Assembly (NCBI RefSeq): GCF_018101125.2 | Contig: NZ_JAELVF020000001.1 | Span: 4,804,366-4,868,365, forward strand | Length of the DNA stretch: 64,000 nt | From: Streptomyces tardus | Lineage (GTDB): Bacteria > Actinomycetota > Actinomycetes > Streptomycetales > Streptomycetaceae | Direction of reading: 5' to 3' | In this document: positions 57,241-64,000 of the stretch, in pieces | Layout of the letters: each line of letters begins with the position of its first letter | How positions within the stretch are numbered: position 1 is the stretch's first letter | Notes under the pieces: model-generated | The model's database searches: none | The model's input: only the letters and a program-made list of their open reading frames with translations | What the model was told of the DNA's origin: nothing | Program-made: the position numbers and the translations under genes

Positions 57241-57367
57241 GCGCACTCCGGGGTCGGTGAAAGTCCGAACCGGCGGTTAAAGTCCGCGACCCGGCCGCAG
57301 CCAGCGGCCGGTTGACCAGGTGAGATTCCTGGACCGACGGTGAAAGTCCGGATGGGAGGCAGTGCGC
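57241..57367 (+). ncRNA. FMN riboswitch (RFN element)
   Basis: The characteristic conserved blocks are present: GGTCGGTGAAAGTCC, CGGCGGTTAAAGTCCGCGA, GAGATTCC, CCGACGGTGAAAGTCC and GGATGGGAGGC. A perfect P1 pairing joins GCGCACT (57241-57247) to AGTGCGC (57361-57367). It controls the following ribD-ribE-ribM-ribBA-ribH genes; the first start is 151 nt downstream. Confidence 0.97.
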
Positions 57368-57518
57368 GGCGGGCAGTTGCGGCGTTCGGTCCGCGGCGTG
57401 CCTCGCGTCCGGTCGTGACGGCCGGGCAGCAGGGCTCCCGGCGGCCTCCGTACGGCGTTCGCGCCCGCTGTTGTCCTTCTTGTACCCCGGAGTCCGTGCC
57501 CTTTGGCAGGAGGACCCG

Positions 57519-58631
57519 GTGGCCACCGCAGCACCGCACCACGAGCGCGAAGCCATGCGCCGTGCCGTCGACCTCGCCGCCCGCGGGCTCGGCCGCACCA
57601 GCCCCAACCCGGTCGTCGGCTGCGTCATCCTGGATCCGGCCGGACGCACCGTCGGCGAGGGCTGGCACAAGCGGGCCGGCGGTCCGCACGCGGAGATCCA
57701 CGCGCTGGCCGAGGCCGGCGACGACGCCCGCGGCGGCACCGCCGTCGTCACCCTGGAACCCTGCAACCACACCGGTCGCACCGGGCCCTGCTCCCGGGCG
57801 CTGGTGGCGGCCGGAGTCGTACGCGTCGTGTACGCCGTCGCCGACCCCAACCCCACCGCGCACGGCGGCGCCGACGCCCTGGCCGAGGCGGGGATCGACG
57901 TCGAGGCGGGCGTACTCGCGGCACAGGCGGAGGAGGTCAACACCGCCTGGCTGACCGCGGTACGCCGTCAACGCCCCCATGTGCACTGGAAGTACGCCGC
58001 CACCCTGGACGGCAGGACCGCGGCGGCCGACGGCACCAGCCGCTGGATCACCTCCGGGCCGGCCCGCGCCGACGTCCACCGGCTGCGCGCCGAATCCGAC
58101 GCCGTGCTCGTCGGCTCCGGCACCGCGCGCACCGACGACCCGCACCTGGCCGTCCGGGACGTGCCCGGCGCCGAGCAGCCGCTGCGCGTCGTACTGGACA
58201 GCAGCGCCGCCGCGGTGGCGCCCGGCGCCCGAGTGCTGGACGACCGGGCACCCACGCTCGTCGTTACCTCCACGACCGCCGACACCAGTGTTCTGGAGGC
58301 GGCTGGCGCCGACATCCTCCGGCTGCCCGCGGCACGCGACGGCGTCGGCCTGGACCTTCGGGCGCTGCTCGCGGAGCTGCACCGCCGCGACGTGCGCTCG
58401 GTACTGCTGGAGGGCGGCCCGACACTGGCCGCCGCCTTCCTGGCCGAGGGCCTGGTGGACCGGATCACCGGCTACCTCGCTCCCGCTCTGCTCGGCGCGG
58501 GCCCCGCCGTGCTCGCCGACGCCGGCATCACCACCATCACCCAGGCACAGCGGTTCACCCTGACCGGCACCGAGTTGATCGGGCCGGATCTGCGGATCAC
58601 CGCCGTGCCCCGGACCACCGAGGAGTCCTGA
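57519..58631 (+). CDS. ribD: Bifunctional pyrimidine deaminase / reductase (riboflavin synthesis)
   Basis: GTG 57519, with AGGAGG 5 nt before, gives 370 aa. An in-frame TTG at 57471 has no ribosome site and is not used. The deaminase domain has the zinc ligands His57-Ala-Glu59, Cys82 and Cys91. The reductase domain (from about 155) has KYAATLDGRTAAADG and LLEGGPTLAAAFL. It performs two steps from the GTP cyclohydrolase II product to ArPP. Confidence 0.95.
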   Translation: MATAAPHHEREAMRRAVDLAARGLGRTSPNPVVGCVILDPAGRTVGEGWHKRAGGPHAEIHALAEAGDDARGGTAVVTLEPCNHTGRTGPCSRALVAAGVVRVVYAVADPNPTAHGGADALAEAGIDVEAGVLAAQAEEVNTAWLTAVRRQRPHVHWKYAATLDGRTAAADGTSRWITSGPARADVHRLRAESDAVLVGSGTARTDDPHLAVRDVPGAEQPLRVVLDSSAAAVAPGARVLDDRAPTLVVTSTTADTSVLEAAGADILRLPAARDGVGLDLRALLAELHRRDVRSVLLEGGPTLAAAFLAEGLVDRITGYLAPALLGAGPAVLADAGITTITQAQRFTLTGTELIGPDLRITAVPRTTEES

Positions 58632-58632
58632 A

Positions 58633-59277
58633 GTGTTCACCGGAATCGTCGAGGAGCTGGGCGAGGTCACCGAGGTGACGGAGCTCGGCGACTCCAGCAG
58701 GCTGCGGTTGCGCGGGCCCCTGGTCACCGCGGACGTGAAGCACGGCGACTCGATCGCCGTCAACGGCGTCTGCCTGACCGTGGTGACCTTCGGACAGGGC
58801 GGGTTCACCGCGGATGTGATGGCCGAGAGCCTGCGCCGCACCAGCCTGGGCGCGCTCCGCGTCGGCTCGCCGGTCAACCTGGAGCGCGCGGTGCCCGCGG
58901 GCGGTCGGCTGGGCGGCCACATCGTCCAGGGCCACGTCGACGGCACCGGCGCCGTGCTGGAGCGCACCCCGGCCGAGCACTGGGAACTGGTGCGCATCGG
59001 CCTGCCGCCCGAACTGGCGCGCTATGTCGTGGAGAAGGGCTCCATCACCGTCGACGGCGTCAGCCTGACCGTCGCCGCCGTCGGTCGGGACGACTTCACC
59101 GTCAGCCTCATCCCCACCACGCTCGAACTCACCACCCTGGGCAGCAAGAAGGCCGGCGACCCCGTCAACCTGGAGGTCGACGTGCTCGCCAAGCACGTGG
59201 AGCGGCTGCTGGCCGCCGGAGTCGTTCCGAACACGGCCCCGGGCGCCGGTGCGCGCACGGCGGAGGAGCGGCGATGA
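58633..59277 (+). CDS. ribE: Riboflavin synthase alpha chain
   Basis: The 214-aa product is an internal duplication of two lumazine-binding domains, beginning MFTGIVEELGEV. The NGVCLTV and DGVSLTV motifs each follow GDSIAV or GSITV. It dismutates 6,7-dimethyl-8-ribityllumazine to riboflavin. GTG 58633 follows GAGGAG; the stop overlaps the next gene (ATGA). Confidence 0.95.
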   Translation: MFTGIVEELGEVTEVTELGDSSRLRLRGPLVTADVKHGDSIAVNGVCLTVVTFGQGGFTADVMAESLRRTSLGALRVGSPVNLERAVPAGGRLGGHIVQGHVDGTGAVLERTPAEHWELVRIGLPPELARYVVEKGSITVDGVSLTVAAVGRDDFTVSLIPTTLELTTLGSKKAGDPVNLEVDVLAKHVERLLAAGVVPNTAPGAGARTAEERR

Positions 59278-59945
59278 GCGCGCTGGACGGGCTGCAGCAG
59301 GAGGCGTTCCAGCTCCTCGGCCAGCAGGTCATCTGGTCCGACATGATCGGCAACCTGCTGGGTCTGGCAGCGCTCGCGCTCGGCTGGCGCCGGTCGATAC
59401 TCACCTGGCCGGTGCAGCTCGCCGCCGGTGTCGTGCTCGTCCTCGCGTACCACTCGGCGCAGCTCAGCGGAGGCGTGGGCAAGCAGCTGCTGGTGATCGC
59501 GGTTGCCGTCTGGGGCTGGCGCCAGTGGCGGGCCCGGGAGGCCAAGGGCGACGACGGCGCCGTACGGGTGCGGTTCGGCACCGGTCGGGAACGGCTGCTG
59601 CTGGTGGCCGGTACGGCGCTGGGCACCGCCGCGGTCGGCGGGCTCTTCACGCTCTTCCCGCAGCTGTCCTGGAGCCCCTGGGCGGACGCGTACATCTTCG
59701 TCGGCACGCTGGCCGCGATGTACGCCCAGGCGCGCGGGCTGGTCGAGTTCTGGTTCGCCTGGCTGCTCGTCGACCTGGTGGGGGTGCCGCTCGCCTTCAG
59801 CAGCGGGCTGGCCTTCTCCGGCCTGGTCTATCTCGTCTATCTCGTCCTGGTCCTGTGGGGCCTGCGCGACTGGTGGTTGCGCACCCGCACGACCGAAGCC
59901 GCCTCGGCCCAACGGGTCCGAGCATCGGAAGGAGCGGTGGCATGA
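59274..59945 (+). CDS. ribM: PnuC-family transporter, RibM-like riboflavin carrier
   Basis: The 223-aa multi-pass membrane protein has the PnuC fold (WPVQLAAGVVLVLAYHSAQLS, then VAVWGWRQWRA, and a C-terminal LVDLVGVPL segment). A PnuC homologue inside the actinobacterial rib operon is the flavin transporter RibM known from Streptomyces davawensis and Corynebacterium. That function is favoured over nicotinamide riboside because of the FMN-riboswitch operon. Start and stop overlap neighbours (ATGA at both ends). Confidence 0.9.
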   Translation: MSALDGLQQEAFQLLGQQVIWSDMIGNLLGLAALALGWRRSILTWPVQLAAGVVLVLAYHSAQLSGGVGKQLLVIAVAVWGWRQWRAREAKGDDGAVRVRFGTGRERLLLVAGTALGTAAVGGLFTLFPQLSWSPWADAYIFVGTLAAMYAQARGLVEFWFAWLLVDLVGVPLAFSSGLAFSGLVYLVYLVLVLWGLRDWWLRTRTTEAASAQRVRASEGAVA

Positions 59946-61501
59946 CCGCGCTCAGCACCTCCCAGGACCCGGCCCCCGGCGGGCAGTTGCCGCAGCGCGG
60001 CGCGCCCTCGCTGCGTCTGGACCCGATCGAGCAGGCGCTGGAGGACATCGCCGCCGGCCGCCCGGTCGTGGTGGTCGACGACGAGGACCGGGAGAACGAG
60101 GGCGATCTGGTCGTCGCGGCCGAGAAGGTCACTCCGCGGCTGGTCGCCTTCATGATGTCCCAGTGCCGCGGCCTGATCTGCGTCCCGATGGAGGGCGAGG
60201 AGCTGGACCGGCTGGAGCTGCCGCAGATGGTCGAGCGGAACACCGAGTCGATGGGCACCGGCTTCACCGTCTCGGTGGACGCCGCTCCCGCGCACGGAGT
60301 GACCACCGGCATCTCGGCGGCCGACAGGGCAGCCACCATCGCCATGCTCGCCGACCCCGCCTTCGGCGCGTCCGACTTCGTGCGTCCCGGCCACATCTTC
60401 CCGTTGCGCGCCAAGCCGGGCGGGGTGCTCACCCGGCGCGGCCACACCGAGGCCGGGGTCGACCTCGCCCGGCTCGCCGGTCTGCGCCCGGCCGCCGCGA
60501 TCGTGGAGATCGCGGACGAGGAGGGCGTGATGATGCGGCTGCCGCAGCTGGTGCCGTTCGCCCGCGAGCACGGACTGTCGATCGTCTCCATCGCGGACCT
60601 GGTGGCCCACCGCCGCGCCGTCGAGCAGCCCCGGGCCGACGACGCGGAGCGCGAGGCCGCGCCCGGAACGGAGCGCGAGGCTGTTCCGGGATCGGACCGC
60701 GGGGCCGCGCACGAACCGGCCGGGCGCAACCCCGCCGAAGCCGCCCCGACGGCGCCCCCCGGCCCGCCTGCGGTGCGGCGCGAGGCGGAGACCCGACTCC
60801 CCACGCTGTACGGCGACTTCAGGGCGTTCGGCTACCGCTCCGCGGTCGACGGTGTGGAGCACGTCGCGCTGGTCGCGGGCGATCCCGGCGACGGCGAGGA
60901 CGTCCTGGTCCGGGTGCACTCCGAGTGCCTGACCGGCGACATCCTCGCCTCGCAGCGGTGCGACTGCGGCCCACAGCTCCAGGAGTCCCTGCGTCGGGTG
61001 CAGGCGGCCGGCCGGGGCGTGGTGATCTACCTGCGGGGGCACGAGGGCCGCGGCATCGGGCTGCTGCCGAAGCTGCGTGCGTACGAGCTCCAGGAGCGCG
61101 GGCGCGACACCCTGGACGCCAACACCGAGCTGGGACTGCCCGCCGACGGCCGCGACTACGTCGCCGCGGCCTCGATCCTCCACGACCTCGGCGTCCGCTC
61201 CGTGCGGCTGCTGACCAACAACCCGGAGAAGGCCGACTCCCTCAGCCGCAACGGCCTGCGCGTGACCGGCCGCGAAGCCGTGCCCGTACAGGTCGGCGAG
61301 CACAACATCCGCTATCTGCGCACCAAGCGGGACCGGATGGGCCACGACCTGCCCTGGCTGGAGGACCACCGGCAACCGCGCCCGGACCAGTACCCGGCCG
61401 AGTACGCAGTCGAGCAGGCCGAGCAGCCGCCCGCCGGCCCGGCGGGGGAGGAGCGCCCGGACAGCACCGCGTTCATCCTGCCCGCCGCGGGCAGCCGGTA
61501 G
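59942..61501 (+). CDS. ribBA: Bifunctional DHBP synthase / GTP cyclohydrolase II
   Basis: The 519-aa fusion has an N-terminal RibB domain (about 25-225: DDEDRENEGDLVVAAE, FVRPGHIFPLRA, RRGHTEAGVDL). An Ala/Pro/Glu-rich linker (about 228-285) follows, with short imperfect repeats. The RibA domain (about 285-480) has zinc Cys residues in ECLTGDILASQRCDCGPQL and the catalytic loop RGHEGRGIGL. It makes both riboflavin precursors. The C-terminus has a further acidic/Pro tail. Overlaps ribM by 4 nt. Confidence 0.95.
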   Translation: MTALSTSQDPAPGGQLPQRGAPSLRLDPIEQALEDIAAGRPVVVVDDEDRENEGDLVVAAEKVTPRLVAFMMSQCRGLICVPMEGEELDRLELPQMVERNTESMGTGFTVSVDAAPAHGVTTGISAADRAATIAMLADPAFGASDFVRPGHIFPLRAKPGGVLTRRGHTEAGVDLARLAGLRPAAAIVEIADEEGVMMRLPQLVPFAREHGLSIVSIADLVAHRRAVEQPRADDAEREAAPGTEREAVPGSDRGAAHEPAGRNPAEAAPTAPPGPPAVRREAETRLPTLYGDFRAFGYRSAVDGVEHVALVAGDPGDGEDVLVRVHSECLTGDILASQRCDCGPQLQESLRRVQAAGRGVVIYLRGHEGRGIGLLPKLRAYELQERGRDTLDANTELGLPADGRDYVAAASILHDLGVRSVRLLTNNPEKADSLSRNGLRVTGREAVPVQVGEHNIRYLRTKRDRMGHDLPWLEDHRQPRPDQYPAEYAVEQAEQPPAGPAGEERPDSTAFILPAAGSR

Positions 61502-61610
61502 GCCACCGGCCCACCCCACGACCCGGCGCGTCCCCACGGCCCGCCCCACCGCACCACCTGCACCACGCACCACCTGTCCCACCGCACCATCACAACCGAG
61601 GAGCACACAC

Positions 61611-62096
61611 GTGAGCGGCAACGGCGCACCGGAGCTGACCGTCAAGAACTGCCAGGACCTGCGGGTCGCCGTCGTCGCCGCGCAGTGGCACGAGCAGATC
61701 ATGGACGGTCTGCTTGGCGGCGCGCTGCGGGCGCTGAGCGAGTTGGGCATCGACGAGTCCACCGTTCTGCGCGTCCCCGGCAGCTTCGAACTCCCCGTCG
61801 TCGCCAGTGCGTTGGCCGGCCGCGGTTACGACGCGGTGGTCGCGCTCGGCGTGGTCGTCCGCGGTGGCACACCGCACTTCGACTACGTGTGCCAGGGCGT
61901 CACCGACGGGCTGGTACGGGTCAGCGTCGACACCGGCGTGCCGGTCGGCTTCGGCGTGCTGACCTGCGACACCGAGGAGCAGGCACTGGACCGCGCGGGG
62001 CTGGAGGGCTCGCGCGAGGACAAGGGCTGCGAGGCGGTCACCGCGGCCGTCGCGACCGCCGTGACCCTGCGCACGGTCGCCGAGCCCTGGCGCTGA
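61611..62096 (+). CDS. ribH: 6,7-Dimethyl-8-ribityllumazine synthase
   Basis: The 161-aa product has the beta-subunit fold with VPGSFELPV, GVVVRGGTPHFDYVC and the C-terminal substrate motif EDKGCEAVTAAV. It condenses the RibD and RibB products. GTG 61611 has GAGGAG upstream. It closes the rib operon; hisE starts 34 nt after it. Confidence 0.95.
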   Translation: MSGNGAPELTVKNCQDLRVAVVAAQWHEQIMDGLLGGALRALSELGIDESTVLRVPGSFELPVVASALAGRGYDAVVALGVVVRGGTPHFDYVCQGVTDGLVRVSVDTGVPVGFGVLTCDTEEQALDRAGLEGSREDKGCEAVTAAVATAVTLRTVAEPWR

Positions 62097-62130
62097 GCTG
62101 CGCGGGGCGAGCGCGTAGGCTTGGGTCACC

Positions 62131-62403
62131 ATGGCGAACAAGACATTCGAGGAGCTCTTCGAGGAGCTCCGGGTAAAGGCCGCCACCGGCGACCCGATCA
62201 CCTCCCGCACCGCCGAGCTCGTCTCCTCCGGTGTGCACACCATCGGCAAGAAGGTCGTCGAGGAAGCCGCGGAGGTGTGGATGGCCGCCGAGTACGAGGG
62301 CGCGGACCGCACCGCCGAGGAGATCTCGCAGCTCCTCTACCACCTCCAGGTCATGATGGTCGCCCGGGGCATCTCGCTGGACGACGTCTACGCCCACCTC
62401 TGA
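62131..62403 (+). CDS. hisE: Phosphoribosyl-ATP pyrophosphatase
   Basis: The 90-aa MazG-like protein has KKVVEEAAEVWMAA (the metal-binding EExxE segment) and KTFEELFEELR at the N-terminus. It hydrolyses phosphoribosyl-ATP to phosphoribosyl-AMP in histidine synthesis. hisG follows 153 nt downstream; the rest of the his pathway is elsewhere. Confidence 0.95.
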   Translation: MANKTFEELFEELRVKAATGDPITSRTAELVSSGVHTIGKKVVEEAAEVWMAAEYEGADRTAEEISQLLYHLQVMMVARGISLDDVYAHL

Positions 62404-62556
62404 GCGGTGTCCCGGCGGCGCCGCGAGCGGCGCCGCCGCCGTACCCGCCGTCCCGCACCGCCCTCGTACGCCGGGTGACCGCACGGGCCGAGCGCCCGTA
62501 CCGGCCCGGCGCCCGATCAGCACCACCATCCGCACAAGGCACGAAGGAAGACACCC

Positions 62557-63405
62557 ATGCTGCGCATCGCCGTCCCGAACAAGGGTTCACTGTCCGAGCC
62601 TGCGTCGGCGATGCTGCATGAGGCCGGATACCAACAGCGCAAGGACCGCCGGGAGCTGGTGCTCGTCGACGCCGCGAACGAGGTCGAGTTCTTCTTCCTG
62701 CGCCCGCGCGACATCGCCGTCTACGTCGGTTCGGGCAAGCTCGACATCGGCATCACCGGCCGCGACCTGCTGCTGGACTCCGGCGCCGAGGCGGACGAGA
62801 TTCTCCAACTGGGCTTCGCCGGCTCGACGTTCCGCTACGCCACCCGCCCGGGCACCGCGCAGCACGTCACCGACTTCGGCGGCATGACGGTGGCCACCTC
62901 CTTCCCCGGCCTGGTGCGCGCTCACCTGGTCGAACACGCGGTCGACGCCTCGGTCGTACGGCTGGACGGTGCGGTGGAAACCGCGATCCAGCTCGGTGTG
63001 GCCGAGATCATCGCCGATGTGGTGGAGACCGGGACCACCCTGCGCAACGCCGGCCTGGAGATCATCAGCGACCCGATCCTCCTCTCCGAGGCCGTGGTGA
63101 TCAGGGGCCGCGGCACGGACGTCGAGGCGCCCAAGGTCAAGCAGTTCCTGCGCCGGATGCACGGCGTCCTGGTCGCCCGCCGGTACGTGATGATGGACTA
63201 CGACATCCGCGCCGAGCACGTCGAGCAGGCGGTCCGGCTCACCCCGGGTCTGGAGTCGCCGACGGTCTCCCCGCTGCACGACAAGGGCTGGGTGGCCGTC
63301 CGTTCGATGGTCCCCTCCTCGGAGGCGCAGCGGATCATGGACGACCTCTACGACCTCGGCGCGCGTGCCATCCTCACGACCAACATCCACGCCTGCCGCA
63401 TCTGA
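62557..63405 (+). CDS. hisG: ATP phosphoribosyltransferase (long form)
   Basis: The 282-aa product has the long-form catalytic domains (LRIAVPNKGSLSEPA, the PRPP loop DVVETGTTLRNAGL) and a C-terminal regulatory domain (about 210-282) for histidine feedback. This is the first step of histidine synthesis. It follows hisE and precedes a small membrane gene. Confidence 0.96.
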   Translation: MLRIAVPNKGSLSEPASAMLHEAGYQQRKDRRELVLVDAANEVEFFFLRPRDIAVYVGSGKLDIGITGRDLLLDSGAEADEILQLGFAGSTFRYATRPGTAQHVTDFGGMTVATSFPGLVRAHLVEHAVDASVVRLDGAVETAIQLGVAEIIADVVETGTTLRNAGLEIISDPILLSEAVVIRGRGTDVEAPKVKQFLRRMHGVLVARRYVMMDYDIRAEHVEQAVRLTPGLESPTVSPLHDKGWVAVRSMVPSSEAQRIMDDLYDLGARAILTTNIHACRI

Positions 63406-63493
63406 GGCAGCGCCCGTCGCCCGTCGGAGCCGCCCGCCCCGCGCGGCTCCCACGCACCAAGCCCAGCTCCGCACCTGTCCCGGGAGTACGAAC

Positions 63494-63967
63494 GTGCCCG
63501 CCGCATCCGCACCGCTGCCCGCGCTCCCGGCGACCTTCCGGCCCACCCGTACCAGGGTGGTGCTGCTCTCCGTCGGCTTGGCGATGTTCGCCGTGCTCGC
63601 CGTGGTCGGGCTGGTGCTGGAGCGACTGCATCCGGGAGAGCGGGCCACGTTCATCCTGACCGGGTTGCTCTTCCTCGGCGTGCTCGCCCTGCTCGCCAGG
63701 CCGCACCTCACCGCCGACAACGACGGTGTGACGGTCGTCAACCTCACCCGCACCAGGCGTCTGGCGTGGGCGGAGATTCTGCGGGTGAACCTGCGTTACG
63801 GGGACCCGTGGGTCTTCCTCGACCTGGCCGACGGCACCAGCCTGGCCGCGATGGGCATCCAGCCGGGCATCGACCGCGAGCAGGCGATCAACGACGCCAG
63901 GGCGCTGCGCGCGCTCGCCGAGGAGCACGGCAGCGGCACGGGCGGGGAACCGAAGCAGCAGCCCTGA
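63494..63967 (+). CDS. Small PH-like domain membrane protein
   Basis: GTG 63494 after GGGAG gives 157 aa. Two membrane segments (about 22-42 and 51-68) are followed by a beta-rich PH-like domain (about 70-140: GVTVVNLTRTRRLAWAEILRV, VFLDLADGTSLAAMG). This is a common actinobacterial architecture of unknown role, seen next to hisG. The window ends 33 nt after its stop, which contain nothing recognisable. Confidence 0.82.
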   Translation: MPAASAPLPALPATFRPTRTRVVLLSVGLAMFAVLAVVGLVLERLHPGERATFILTGLLFLGVLALLARPHLTADNDGVTVVNLTRTRRLAWAEILRVNLRYGDPWVFLDLADGTSLAAMGIQPGIDREQAINDARALRALAEEHGSGTGGEPKQQP

Positions 63968-64000
63968 CGGTTCCGGCAGCCGGCCCGGACCGTGCCGGCG

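Overview
The window is about 72% G+C. Its genes use mostly GTG/ATG (some TTG) starts and very G/C-biased third positions. bldD, an actinobacterial-type IHF (sIHF/mIHF family), a degenerate PriA and GuaB1 point to a Streptomyces or close relative. Nearly everything is core housekeeping DNA. I found no mobile element, CRISPR array, rRNA, tRNA, or polyketide/NRPS cluster.

Layout, left to right. (1) 1-12.3 kb: DUF349 protein (cut by the window edge) and a cyclophilin on the minus strand. On the plus strand follow an MBL hydrolase, hisS, a VKOR protein and rarA. A minus-strand HugZ-like DUF2470 gene is divergent from rpsD, with an iron box in the 55-nt gap. Then come two small membrane proteins, alaS and ruvX. 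(2) 12.6-22.5 kb: mltG and the shikimate block aroE-aroC-aroK-aroB-aroQ, with start/stop overlaps throughout except between aroE and aroC. Next are a P-loop ATPase, an M24-fold protein lacking most metal ligands, efp and nusB. (3) 22.5-34 kb: bldD (minus strand), with two abutting BldD boxes in its own promoter and a bidirectional terminator facing nusB. Then the UMP operon pyrR-pyrB-pyrC-orf-carA-carB-pyrD-pyrF, preceded by a PyrR-binding RNA element. (4) 34-46.5 kb: sIHF gene, gmk, rpoZ, coaBC, metK (with a structured leader), priA (followed by a tandem palindromic repeat), an HTH gene, fmt, rsmB, rpe and a SorC-family regulator. (5) 46.5-57 kb, the most accessory-like part: a long acyl-CoA dehydrogenase, an ABM-fold protein and GuaB1. 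Then an Lrp regulator, a nitrilase-family amidase and a flavin amino-acid monooxygenase, which together resemble the lysine monooxygenase/5-aminovaleramidase pair. A DUF5995 gene and an MFS transporter follow on the minus strand. (6) 57-64 kb: an FMN riboswitch with the riboflavin operon ribD-ribE-pnuC/ribM-ribBA-ribH, then hisE, hisG and a small PH-like membrane protein.

The genes work as pathway blocks: chorismate precursors, de novo UMP, riboflavin with a transporter, the first steps of histidine synthesis, translation factors and nucleoid/developmental regulators (BldD, sIHF). Regulation visible in the DNA includes an iron box, BldD boxes, a PyrR element, an FMN riboswitch and several unassigned palindromes.

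I did not find a clearly new multi-gene system. The best leads are the Lrp-amidase-monooxygenase trio with its degenerate 36-bp repeat array, the iron box shared by rpsD and the HugZ-like gene, the M24 protein without metal ligands, and the 4 x 19-bp palindromic array after priA.
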